From: an uncultured beta proteobacterium
GTDB taxonomy: Bacteria; Pseudomonadota; Gammaproteobacteria; Burkholderiales; Burkholderiaceae
DNA length: 5,565 nucleotides
Assembly (NCBI GenBank): GCA_903835865.1
Contig: CAILON010000034.1
Location: 1-5,565 of the forward strand
Direction: 5' to 3'
Of the stretch, positions 1-5,565 are shown one piece after another (within the stretch, counting starts at the first letter, position 1; every line of letters starts with the position of its first letter). The position numbers and the translations under genes are program-made. A model generated the notes under the pieces. The model had not been told where the DNA came from, searched no databases, and saw only the letters and a list, made by a program, of their open reading frames with translations.

Positions 1-711
1 CATTTTGGTCACCAAACCCGTTTCTGGTCCCCAAGAATGGCCCCTTATATTTTCGGCCATCGCAACAAAATTCACATCATCAATTTGGAAAAAACATTGC
101 CAATGTTTCAGGATTCTCTGAAATTTGCAAAACAAATTGCTGCTAATCGTGGCACGATTTTATTTGTTGGTACTAAACGTCAATCACGCGAGATTATTGC
201 TGAAGAAGCAACACGCGCTGGTATGCCTTATATCGACAGCCGTTGGTTGGGTGGCACACTCACTAACTTCAAAACCGTTAAAGGTTCCCTCAAGCGTTTG
301 AAGGACATGGCAGTTGCTAAAGAAGCTGGCGACTGGGAAAAGCTTTCTAAGAAAGAAGCTTTAGGTAATGACCGTGATCTCGACAAATTGCAAAAAGCGC
401 TCGGTGGTATCAAAGATTTGAACGGCGTTCCTGATGCTATTTTTGTTGTGGACGTTGGCTATCATAAGATTGCTATTACTGAAGCTAACAAATTAGGTAT
501 TCCAGTGATCGCTGTTGTGGATACTAACCATTCGCCAGAAGGTGTTGATTACATCATCCCTGGTAACGATGACTCCAGCAAGGCAGTAACCCTCTATGCC
601 CGTGGCATTGCTGATGCAATCCTCGAAGGCAAAGCTAACTCAGTTCAGGAAATATTGGCTGCAGTTAAAGAAGGCGAAGAAGAGTTTGTTGAAGAAGGGA
701 AGTCTGAATAA
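1..711 (+). CDS. rpsB: 30S ribosomal protein S2 (5'-truncated by window edge)
   Basis: S2 is a structural protein of the small ribosomal subunit that helps recruit S1 for mRNA binding. The reading frame is open from base 1 and ends in TAA at 709-711, giving 236 visible residues. It begins HFGHQTRFW, which in E. coli S2 starts at about residue 15, so roughly 14 N-terminal residues and the real start codon lie upstream of the window. The in-frame ATG at 37 is internal, since conserved S2 sequence precedes it. Family-typical blocks follow: [59 protein letters not shown], and [12 protein letters not shown] leading into IPGNDDS. The acidic C-terminal tail ([13 protein letters not shown]) is also usual. 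The stop overlaps the tsf start by one base. The upstream leader, where S2 autoregulation acts in E. coli, is not in the window. Identity is secure. Confidence 0.98.
   Translation, partial: HFGHQTRFWSPRMAPYIFGHRNKIHIINLEKTLPMFQDSLKFAKQIAANRGTILFVGTKRQSREIIAEEATRAGMPYIDSRWLGGTLTNFKTVKGSLKRLKDMAVAKEAGDWEKLSKKEALGNDRDLDKLQKALGGIKDLNGVPDAIFVVDVGYHKIAITEANKLGIPVIAVVDTNHSPEGVDYIIPGNDDSSKAVTLYARGIADAILEGKANSVQEILAAVKEGEEEFVEEGKSE
695..702 (+). promoter_or_regulatory. Probable ribosome binding site of tsf
   Basis: A purine run AAGGGAAG lies inside the last codons of rpsB, about 8-12 nt before the tsf ATG at 711. It is a partial match to the Shine-Dalgarno consensus and supports that start. Because the genes overlap, ribosomes ending rpsB could also restart here. 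Confidence 0.55.
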
Positions 712-1595
712 TGGGCGCTATTACCGCTGCAATGGTTGGCGAGTTACGTGCCAAAACTGATGCTCCGATGATGGAGTGCAAAAAAGCTTTGATTGAGGCT
801 GATGGTGATATGGCTCGCGCAGAAGAAATCCTGCGTGTAAAGCTTGGTAGCAAAGCTGGTAAGGCTGCTTCTCGTGTAACTGCTGAAGGTATTGTTGTTT
901 CATTTATCAATGACACTACTGGTGCATTGTTGGAAGTGAACTGCGAGACCGACTTCGTTTCTAAGAACGATGACTTCTTGGCATTTACAAGCGAGTGCGT
1001 GAAGTTGGTTGCTGAAAAGAACCCAGCTGACGTTGCTGCCTTATTGGCACTGCCTATGGGCGATTCCTCTGTTGATGCTGTTCGTAGCGCATTGATCGGT
1101 AAGATCGGCGAAAACATCATGCCACGTCGCTTTAAGCGTTTTGCTGGTAGTAGCAAGTTGGTTTCTTACCTCCACGGTACTCGTATTGGCGTTATGGTCG
1201 AGTTCGAGGGTGATGAGACAGCAGCCAAAGATGTAGCCATGCATATTGCTGCCATGAAGCCTGTAGCATTGTCTATTGCTGATGTTCCTGCAGAATCCAT
1301 TGCGATCGAGCGTAGCGTTGCAGTTCAAAAGGCTGCTGAGTCTGGCAAACCACCAGAAATCGTTGAAAAAATGGTTGAAGGTTCTATTCAGAAGTACCTC
1401 AAAGAGGTTTCTTTATTGAACCAAACCTTCGTTAAAAACGACAAGCAAACTGTAGAGCAAATGCTCAAGGCTGCAAATACAACAATCAAGGGTTTCACCA
1501 TGTTTGTTGTAGGCGAAGGCATTGAGAAGCGTCAAGACGACTTTGCGGCAGAAGTTGCCGCTCAGGTAGCTGCTGCCTCCAAAGCAACTGCTTAA
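711..1595 (+). CDS. tsf: Elongation factor Ts
   Basis: EF-Ts is the cytoplasmic guanine nucleotide exchange factor that releases GDP from EF-Tu. The 294-residue protein opens [16 protein letters not shown], the normal family N-terminus, so the ATG at 711 is well supported. The N-terminal UBA-like domain (about 1-55) carries the first EF-Ts signature at 12-27 ([16 protein letters not shown]). The second signature, around 76-86, contains T80-D81-F82-V83; the equivalent Asp-Phe pair of E. coli EF-Ts inserts into EF-Tu. The core continues through AMHIAAMKP (about 176-184), a charged helical segment of coiled-coil type (about 195-240) and the C-terminal [14 protein letters not shown] block. It is slightly longer than the 283-residue E. 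coli protein, partly through an Ala-rich tail. The gene overlaps the rpsB stop by one base, so the pair is probably co-transcribed and translationally coupled. A hairpin and a strong terminator follow it. Nothing is missing. Confidence 0.98.
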   Translation: MGAITAAMVGELRAKTDAPMMECKKALIEADGDMARAEEILRVKLGSKAGKAASRVTAEGIVVSFINDTTGALLEVNCETDFVSKNDDFLAFTSECVKLVAEKNPADVAALLALPMGDSSVDAVRSALIGKIGENIMPRRFKRFAGSSKLVSYLHGTRIGVMVEFEGDETAAKDVAMHIAAMKPVALSIADVPAESIAIERSVAVQKAAESGKPPEIVEKMVEGSIQKYLKEVSLLNQTFVKNDKQTVEQMLKAANTTIKGFTMFVVGEGIEKRQDDFAAEVAAQVAAASKATA

Positions 1596-1602
1596 TTAGT
1601 CA

Positions 1603-1619
1603 CTGGGGGCTTCCCCCGG
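1603..1619 (+). other. Short GC-rich hairpin after the tsf stop
   Basis: GGGGG (1605-1609), loop CTT, CCCCC (1613-1617), extended by a T-G wobble and a C-G pair to 1603-1619. It starts 8 nt after the tsf stop codon. No T tract follows, so by itself it is not a standard intrinsic terminator. It may protect the 3' end of the rpsB-tsf mRNA from exonucleases or assist the terminator 15 nt downstream. The role is inferred; the inverted repeat is directly visible. Confidence 0.6.
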
Positions 1620-1634
1620 CTGCTCGTATTACCC

Positions 1635-1674
1635 AAAAGGGCATAGAAACCTTAGTTTCTATGCCCTTTTCTTT
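1635..1674 (+). terminator. Intrinsic terminator of the rpsB-tsf unit
   Basis: The arms at 1635-1650 (AAAAGGGCATAGAAAC) and 1655-1670 are perfect reverse complements: 16 bp with the 4-nt loop CTTA. The downstream arm ends TTTT and continues CTTT, giving a T-rich tail to 1674. The upstream arm begins with AAAA, so the same element would also have a U tract if transcribed from the other strand and could work in both directions. It separates the translation genes from the pyrH operon, as expected from the E. coli arrangement, where tsf and pyrH are separate transcription units. Confidence 0.92.
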
Positions 1675-1698
1675 GATCTATCCCAAGCCCTTTATAAT
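1673..1698 (+). promoter_or_regulatory. Probable sigma-70 promoter of the pyrH-dxr operon
   Basis: A perfect -10 hexamer TATAAT lies at 1693-1698, in the only real intergenic gap and directly after the terminator. The -35 is weaker. TTGATC at 1673-1678 matches TTGACA at four of six positions but with a short 14-nt spacer. CTTTGA at 1671-1676 gives a 16-nt spacer but a poorer match. Transcription would start near 1705, leaving a leader of about 75 nt before pyrH. The -10 is convincing; the exact -35 is uncertain. Confidence 0.65.
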
Positions 1699-1715
1699 TT
1701 GGCGAAGATATAAAA

Positions 1716-1765
1716 AAGCGCTTAAAGATCAATAAGCTAAGTAAGCAAATTACTTGGCAAATTAC
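1716..1765 (+). repeat. Small inverted and direct repeats in the pyrH leader
   Basis: Three short elements lie between the predicted transcription start and the pyrH ribosome binding site. There is an 8-bp palindrome AAGCGCTT at 1716-1723. There is an inverted repeat AAGTAA (1739-1744) / TTACTT (1750-1755) with a 5-nt loop. There are two direct copies of GCAAATTAC at 1745-1753 and 1757-1765, 12 bases apart. The stems are short and AT-rich, so no known riboswitch or attenuator is claimed. The pattern is visible; any regulatory meaning is speculative. Confidence 0.4.
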
Positions 1766-1771
1766 GGAAAA
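1766..1771 (+). promoter_or_regulatory. Weak ribosome binding site of pyrH
   Basis: GGAAAA sits about 8-11 nt before the ATG at 1780. It gives only a three-base GGA match to the Shine-Dalgarno core. The A-rich stretch between it and the start should leave the site unstructured. Confidence 0.5.
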
Positions 1772-1779
1772 TAAAAAAC

Positions 1780-2490
1780 ATGCCAGCTTACAAACGAGTC
1801 CTCCTAAAACTATCTGGTGAAGCCCTTATGGGTGATGATGCCTTTGGCATCAATCCTGCAACCATCGATGCTATGGTTGCTGAAATAGCACAGGTGGTCA
1901 ATAGTGGAGTGGAGCTAGCCATTGTGATTGGCGGCGGCAATATTTTCCGAGGAGTTGCAGGTGGCGCAGCTGGTATGGATCGCGCTACTGCCGATTACAT
2001 GGGTATGTTAGCAACCATGATGAATTCTTTGGCCTTACAAGACGCACTCCGTCAAAAGGGTGTCGAAGCTCGAGTGCAATCAGCGCTTCGTATGGATCAA
2101 GTAGTCGAACCTTATATTCGTCCGCGCGCTATTCGGGCGATGAGTGAAGGTAAGGTTGTTATTTTTGCTGCAGGTACAGGTAATCCATTTTTCACTACCG
2201 ATACTGCAGCTGCCTTACGTGGCGCCGAGATGGGCGTTGAAATTATGCTCAAGGCAACTAAGGTAGATGGAATCTATAGCGCGGATCCAGTTAAAGACCC
2301 GACCGCCACTTTATATAAGACTATTACCTTTGATGAGGCACTAATCAAAAATTTACAAGTCATGGATGCTACTGCGTTTGCATTGTGTCGTGACCGTAAG
2401 CTACCAATCAAAGTATTTTCAATACTCAAGCCAGGCGCGCTTATGCGTGTGGTGCAGGGTGAACCAGAAGGCACTTTAGTACACGTTTAA
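1780..2490 (+). CDS. pyrH: Uridylate kinase (UMP kinase)
   Basis: PyrH transfers the gamma phosphate of ATP to UMP, making UDP, an essential step supplying UTP, CTP and nucleotide sugars. The protein has 236 residues, close to the 241 of E. coli PyrH, and is a complete amino-acid-kinase-fold enzyme. K10-LSGEAL is the N-terminal phosphate-binding motif, GGGNIFRG lies at 51-58, and DYMGMLAT at 72-79 belongs to the UMP-binding region. [13 protein letters not shown] at 132-144 is the UMP-binding glycine/threonine loop, [13 protein letters not shown] at 158-170 is the nucleotide-binding segment, and MDATAF begins at 195. The family is hexameric, activated by GTP and inhibited by UTP, and in E. coli PyrH also takes part in carAB repression; that is family knowledge, not visible here. 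It heads the second operon behind its own promoter. The frr ATG starts 11 nt after its stop. Confidence 0.98.
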   Translation: MPAYKRVLLKLSGEALMGDDAFGINPATIDAMVAEIAQVVNSGVELAIVIGGGNIFRGVAGGAAGMDRATADYMGMLATMMNSLALQDALRQKGVEARVQSALRMDQVVEPYIRPRAIRAMSEGKVVIFAAGTGNPFFTTDTAAALRGAEMGVEIMLKATKVDGIYSADPVKDPTATLYKTITFDEALIKNLQVMDATAFALCRDRKLPIKVFSILKPGALMRVVQGEPEGTLVHV

Positions 2491-2491
2491 T

Positions 2492-2497
2492 AGGAGG
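2492..2497 (+). promoter_or_regulatory. Strong ribosome binding site that fixes the frr start
   Basis: AGGAGG is a perfect Shine-Dalgarno match. It lies 4 nt before the ATG at 2502 but only 1 nt before the in-frame TTG at 2499, which is too close to be used. It therefore supports the ATG. It is the strongest ribosome binding site in the window. Confidence 0.85.
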
Positions 2498-2501
2498 CTT
2501 G

Positions 2502-3062
2502 ATGTCTGCAGCAGAAATTAAAACCAATACCGATCAAAAGATGCAAAAGTCTCTTGAGGCTTTGAAAAACAATTTAGCAAAAATTCGCTCAGGGCGTGCT
2601 AACCCAGGAATTCTGGAGCACATTCAGGTCGACTATTACGGTAATCCAACCCCGCTGAGTCAGGTTGCCAGCCTAGGTTTGGCTGATGCCCGCACTATTA
2701 ACGTTCAGCCATTTGAAAAGACGATGGTTGCTGCGATTGAAAAGGCGATTCGTGATTCTGATTTGGGTTTGAATCCTGCCTCACAAGGTACTGTGATTCG
2801 CGTTCCAATGCCTGCGTTGACTGAAGAGCGTCGTCGCGATTTGACAAAAGTTGTCAAGAACGAGGGCGAAGAGACTAAGATTGCCGTCCGTAATTTACGT
2901 CGTGATGCGAATGAGCATCTCAAACGCTTGACTAAAGATAAAGAAATTTCTGAGGATGAGGAGCGTCGTGCTACTGATGAAATTCAGAAGATGACGGATA
3001 AGGCTGTGATTGACGTCGATAAGGTCGTCTCTGAAAAAGAAAAAGAGATCATGACGGTTTAA
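2502..3062 (+). CDS. frr: Ribosome recycling factor
   Basis: RRF acts with EF-G to split the post-termination ribosome and free tRNA and mRNA. The product has 186 residues, against 185 in E. coli. The ATG at 2502 is preferred over the adjacent TTG at 2499 because of the AGGAGG spacing. Domain I helices flank a central small domain (about 31-104) with [23 protein letters not shown], and [28 protein letters not shown]. The third-helix motif VRNLRRDAN puts Arg130 and Arg133 at the positions of the functionally important E. coli Arg129 and Arg132. A charged C-terminal helix with [12 protein letters not shown] follows. It is the second gene of the operon, between pyrH and uppS, the usual order in proteobacteria. 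Complete and unremarkable. Confidence 0.98.
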   Translation: MSAAEIKTNTDQKMQKSLEALKNNLAKIRSGRANPGILEHIQVDYYGNPTPLSQVASLGLADARTINVQPFEKTMVAAIEKAIRDSDLGLNPASQGTVIRVPMPALTEERRRDLTKVVKNEGEETKIAVRNLRRDANEHLKRLTKDKEISEDEERRATDEIQKMTDKAVIDVDKVVSEKEKEIMTV

Positions 3063-3088
3063 GTACCCGATTGAATTCTTTATCCTTT

Positions 3089-3862
3089 ATGACTAAGCAC
3101 ACCAGTTCAACCCTAGCTGTTCCTGAGGCAAGCGCCATTCCGCGCCACGTTGCCATCATCATGGATGGTAATGGTCGTTGGGCTAGTAAGCGCTTAATGC
3201 CGCGAGTCGCTGGACATTCTGAAGGTTTGGGTGCGGTCCGCAAGATTGTTCAAGAATGTCGTCGTATTGGCGTTGAGTACTTAACCGTATTTGCATTTAG
3301 CTCTGAAAATTGGCGCCGCCCTCCTGAAGAGGTGGGCTTTTTGATGAAGCTCTTTTTGAAGTCCCTCAAAGGCGAAGTTTCACGACTTGCTGAAAACGAT
3401 ATTTCTTTACGTTTAATTGGAGACTTAAGCCGCTTTGATTCTGCTATTCAAGAAATGGTTGAATTTTCTGAGCAAAAAACAGCAGGCTGCAAGGGCTTAA
3501 CTTTTACGATTGCTGCAAACTATGGCGGACGCTGGGATATTTTGCAGGCAATGCGCCAATGTATCGCCGCCAATCCCAATCTGCAGCCAGAGCAAGTGAC
3601 TGAAGAGTTATTGCAACCGCATCTCTCTATGGCTTATGCACCAGAGCCTGATTTATTCATTCGTACTGGCGGTGAGCAGCGGATTAGTAATTTCTTGTTA
3701 TGGCAGTTAGCCTATACTGAACTGTATTTCACAGATGTTCTCTGGCCTGACTTTGATGAAGCGGAATTACACAAAGCTTTTGATTGGTATGGTCAACGAG
3801 AGCGCCGCTTTGGACGCACTAGTGCCCAGCTTGCTTCGCAGGCAATGAGCGACGCAGTTTGA
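3089..3862 (+). CDS. uppS: Undecaprenyl diphosphate synthase (cis-prenyltransferase)
   Basis: UppS adds eight isopentenyl units in cis to farnesyl diphosphate, making the C55 carrier lipid precursor for peptidoglycan and surface polysaccharides. All family blocks are present in order: [13 protein letters not shown] with catalytic Asp26, AGH with His43, [11 protein letters not shown] (68-78), LIGDLSRF (109-116), ANYGGRWDI (143-151), [16 protein letters not shown] (191-206), [12 protein letters not shown] (211-222) and RERRFG (237-242). Two starts are possible. The ATG at 3089 gives 257 residues and places the catalytic aspartate at 26, the same number as in E. coli. An in-frame TTG at 3071 would add six residues (MNSLSF) and reduce the gap after frr from 26 to 8 nt. 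Neither start has a clear Shine-Dalgarno sequence; ATG is preferred. The sequence upstream of the ATG is pyrimidine-rich. The chain-length-determining region looks ordinary, so a long-chain (C55) product is expected. Confidence 0.95.
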   Translation: MTKHTSSTLAVPEASAIPRHVAIIMDGNGRWASKRLMPRVAGHSEGLGAVRKIVQECRRIGVEYLTVFAFSSENWRRPPEEVGFLMKLFLKSLKGEVSRLAENDISLRLIGDLSRFDSAIQEMVEFSEQKTAGCKGLTFTIAANYGGRWDILQAMRQCIAANPNLQPEQVTEELLQPHLSMAYAPEPDLFIRTGGEQRISNFLLWQLAYTELYFTDVLWPDFDEAELHKAFDWYGQRERRFGRTSAQLASQAMSDAV

Positions 3863-3881
3863 TCCTTCCTTTAGTTACTCC

Positions 3882-4709
3882 ATGTTAAAAACCCGAGTCA
3901 TTACCGCCATTGTTCTTTTGGCGGTCTTATTGCCGATTTTGTTTTTATTGCCAGCAATTTATATTGGGGCTTTTTTCTTGGTGGCCTTGCTAGCCGCTGC
4001 TTGGGAGTGGAGTCGTTTACTAAGTCCTGAAGCTACTCGCGCAGCATGGTTGTATGCCTTTTTTTGCTTGGCGATCATTTTATTTCTCTTGGGAATACAA
4101 AACGTTGCCTGGCAATTTGCTTTGCTATTGATGGCAGTCATTTTTTGGTTTTTCTTGGCCCCCTTTATCTTGGCAAAAGGAATGAATGTTTCTTTGCAAA
4201 AACTGCGTCCTTTTTATGTCGTGTTGGGTTTAATTTTGTTACCAGCGACTTGGTTTGCCCTCGTATTTTTGCGCGAACTTGGCCTCGTATTTCTATTGAG
4301 CACCATGGCCTTAGTTTGGGTTGCTGATATTGGTGCGTATTTTGTTGGTAAGGCATTTGGCAAGCGCAAGCTTGCTGCACAAATTAGTCCAGGGAAATCT
4401 ATCGAAGGTGCTCTAGGTGGTTTGTTGCTTTGCTACGGCTATGCTTTACTTTGCATTTTTTACCTCCCTTTTGAGTCGACCCTTTTTGGTGCTTGGGCGA
4501 TTCGCTTTGGATGGGTGCCCACCTTATTGATGGTCACAGTCTTAACGGCATTCAGTATTTTTGGTGACTTATTTGAGTCCCAGTTAAAGCGGATGGCGGG
4601 CGTGAAAGATAGCAGTCATTTATTGCCCGGGCATGGTGGTGTCCTAGATCGTGTTGACGCATTAATTCCGACAATGCCTATTGCAGCACTACTAGCAGGC
4701 TTGGTGTAA
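3882..4709 (+). CDS. cdsA: Phosphatidate cytidylyltransferase (CDP-diacylglycerol synthase)
   Basis: CdsA is an inner-membrane enzyme that converts phosphatidic acid and CTP to CDP-diacylglycerol, the branch-point precursor of phosphatidylethanolamine, phosphatidylglycerol and cardiolipin. The 275-residue protein is highly hydrophobic, with about eight membrane segments (roughly 7-25, 28-42, 55-71, 77-97, 112-131, 133-155, 178-196, 210-228). Conserved cytoplasmic motifs identify it: [20 protein letters not shown] (146-165) followed by [13 protein letters not shown] (168-180), and the family signature from Ser233 to Asp259 (SQLKR, K242-D243, [11 protein letters not shown]). It is slightly shorter than E. 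coli CdsA (285). The ATG at 3882 lies 19 nt after the uppS stop, preceded by a pyrimidine-rich stretch with no Shine-Dalgarno match, yet the N-terminus (MLKTRVITA) is typical. Translation may depend on coupling to uppS or on S1. Complete. Confidence 0.96.
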   Translation: MLKTRVITAIVLLAVLLPILFLLPAIYIGAFFLVALLAAAWEWSRLLSPEATRAAWLYAFFCLAIILFLLGIQNVAWQFALLLMAVIFWFFLAPFILAKGMNVSLQKLRPFYVVLGLILLPATWFALVFLRELGLVFLLSTMALVWVADIGAYFVGKAFGKRKLAAQISPGKSIEGALGGLLLCYGYALLCIFYLPFESTLFGAWAIRFGWVPTLLMVTVLTAFSIFGDLFESQLKRMAGVKDSSHLLPGHGGVLDRVDALIPTMPIAALLAGLV

Positions 4710-4714
4710 GACTA

Positions 4715-5565
4715 ATGAGACATATTGCTGTTCTAGGTTCTACGGGATCGATTGGCGTTAATACCTTAGACGTTATTCGTAAATATCCAGAACGATTTAA
4801 GCTTGTCGCTTTAACGGCTAGCAAGCAGGTAGAGCTCTTGGCAGCACAGTGCGAGGAGTTCACGCCATCCATCGCGGTGATTGGTGATGCTCAAAGCGCA
4901 GCCCGTTTAAGCGCATTGCTTCTTGAGAAAAATATTCAGACTCAAGTTTTGTATGGTCCCGAAGCCTTGGTGTCCGCTGTCATGGACTCTGGTTGCGATA
5001 CCGTTATGGCCGCCATTGTTGGGGCAGCAGGGTTGCTTCCTACATTGGCTGCTGCTAAGGCTGGCAAAAGGGTGCTACTAGCCAATAAAGAAGCGCTGGT
5101 GATGTCAGGTAATCTATTTATGCAGGCTATGAAGCTGGGTGGAGGTGAGCTTCTTCCAATTGATAGCGAACATAACGCCATCTTTCAATGCCTACCTCCA
5201 AATTTCTCTAAAAATCCCAACCCAGATTTGGGTGTTGAGGAATTGTGGTTGACCGCCTCAGGTGGACCCTTCAGAAATATGCCATTAGATCAAATGGCAT
5301 CGATTACTCCGGACCAGGCATGCGCTCATCCCAATTGGGTAATGGGCAGGAAAATTTCGGTCGATTCGGCAACGATGATGAATAAAGGGCTTGAGTTGAT
5401 TGAGGCTTTTTGGTTATTTGGATTGCCTCTGGAAAAGATAAAAGTATTGATTCATCCACAGAGCGTGGTTCATTCCATGGTGCGCTATGTAGATGGTTCT
5501 GTCATGGCTCAGTTGGGCCAGCCTGATATGCGCACACCAATAGCTTATGGATTGGCTTGGCCTGA
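4715..5565 (+). CDS. dxr: 1-deoxy-D-xylulose 5-phosphate reductoisomerase (3'-truncated by window edge)
   Basis: Dxr (IspC) is the NADPH- and divalent-metal-dependent enzyme that rearranges and reduces DXP to MEP, the first committed step of the MEP isoprenoid pathway. The frame is open from ATG 4715 to the last base, giving 283 residues of about 398 in E. coli, so the C-terminal helical domain is missing only because the window ends mid-codon. The N-terminal NADPH-binding domain has GSTGSIG at 8-14. [11 protein letters not shown] (122-132) contains Lys125, and [11 protein letters not shown] (148-158) carries metal ligands Asp150 and Glu152. TASGGPF lies at 180-186. The catalytic loop runs from His205 through Trp208 and Met210 to [13 protein letters not shown], with Glu227 the third metal ligand. 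[10 protein letters not shown] (247-256) and PDMRTPIAY (270-278) follow. It starts 5 nt after the cdsA stop; only a weak GTAAG-like purine run precedes it, so coupling to cdsA is likely. In the same operon as uppS it supplies the same pathway. Confidence 0.97.
   Translation, partial: MRHIAVLGSTGSIGVNTLDVIRKYPERFKLVALTASKQVELLAAQCEEFTPSIAVIGDAQSAARLSALLLEKNIQTQVLYGPEALVSAVMDSGCDTVMAAIVGAAGLLPTLAAAKAGKRVLLANKEALVMSGNLFMQAMKLGGGELLPIDSEHNAIFQCLPPNFSKNPNPDLGVEELWLTASGGPFRNMPLDQMASITPDQACAHPNWVMGRKISVDSATMMNKGLELIEAFWLFGLPLEKIKVLIHPQSVVHSMVRYVDGSVMAQLGQPDMRTPIAYGLAWP

Noticed and set aside
665..1156. A 163-codon open frame on the minus strand across the start of tsf
   Set aside because: It lies entirely against rpsB/tsf codons, its product resembles no family I know, and it lacks a convincing promoter or ribosome binding site. 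It is best explained as a by-product of tsf codon use.
1041..1328. A 95-codon minus-strand open frame within tsf
   Set aside because: Fully antisense to a conserved part of EF-Ts, with no recognisable domain or initiation signal.
2499..2501. TTG as the frr start, adding one residue
   Set aside because: Only 1 nt separates it from the AGGAGG site; the ATG immediately after has workable spacing and gives the normal family N-terminus.
2841..2857. Inverted repeat TTGACAA-aag-TTGTCAA in frr, which also looks like a -35 box
   Set aside because: No -10 hexamer follows at the proper distance. The bases encode the conserved DLTKVVKN segment of RRF, so protein constraint explains them.
4275..4301. 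GAACTT inside cdsA, resembling a sigma-E -35 element upstream of envelope genes
   Set aside because: The expected TCTGA-like -10 is absent at 16-17 bases (TGAGC is found), and the position is deep within cdsA coding sequence.
4046..4327. A 93-codon plus-strand frame inside cdsA
   Set aside because: It is the +1-type shadow of the membrane-coding cdsA frame, which carries all conserved motifs without interruption; there is no sign of a frameshift.
1..5565. Search for a mobile element, CRISPR array, tRNA, phage or defence genes, or an undescribed system
   Set aside because: Essentially all DNA is taken up by seven core genes in a conserved order. The only gap over 30 bases (1596-1779) is explained by a terminator, a promoter and a leader. 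No repeats of array type, no integrase or transposase, and no unknown gene is present.

Overview
This window is a conserved bacterial housekeeping locus, and every gene lies on the + strand. It reads rpsB (5'-truncated), tsf, [terminator + promoter], pyrH, frr, uppS, cdsA, dxr (3'-truncated). The proteins look betaproteobacterial. The moderate, AT-leaning base composition together with Burkholderiales-like protein sequences suggests a Polynucleobacter-type freshwater member of the Burkholderiaceae. That placement is an inference from recalled family sequences, not from a search.

Region 1 (1-1595) is the translation pair: ribosomal protein S2 and elongation factor Ts. The two genes overlap by one base (TAATG), so they are probably translationally coupled. 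Region 2 (1596-1779) is the only real intergenic gap. It holds a short GC hairpin just after the tsf stop, a strong 16-bp intrinsic terminator, and a TATAAT promoter for the next unit whose -35 region abuts the terminator's T tract. A leader of about 75 nt with small repeats follows. Region 3 (1780-5565) is a tightly packed operon with gaps of 5-26 nt: UMP kinase, ribosome recycling factor, undecaprenyl diphosphate synthase, CDP-diacylglycerol synthase and DXP reductoisomerase. No terminator or obvious internal promoter is seen within it.

Functionally the locus links protein synthesis (S2, EF-Ts, RRF), pyrimidine nucleotide supply (PyrH) and envelope lipid synthesis. Dxr makes MEP on the route to isoprenoid precursors, UppS turns those precursors into the undecaprenyl carrier for peptidoglycan and other surface polymers, and CdsA makes CDP-diacylglycerol, the precursor of all phospholipids. 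In related bacteria the cluster continues with rseP and bamA; that part lies beyond the window end and is not seen here.

I looked for a novel system and found none. All genes are intact, recognisable core genes apart from the two cut by the window edges. The observations offered are regulatory or structural details of low to modest interest.
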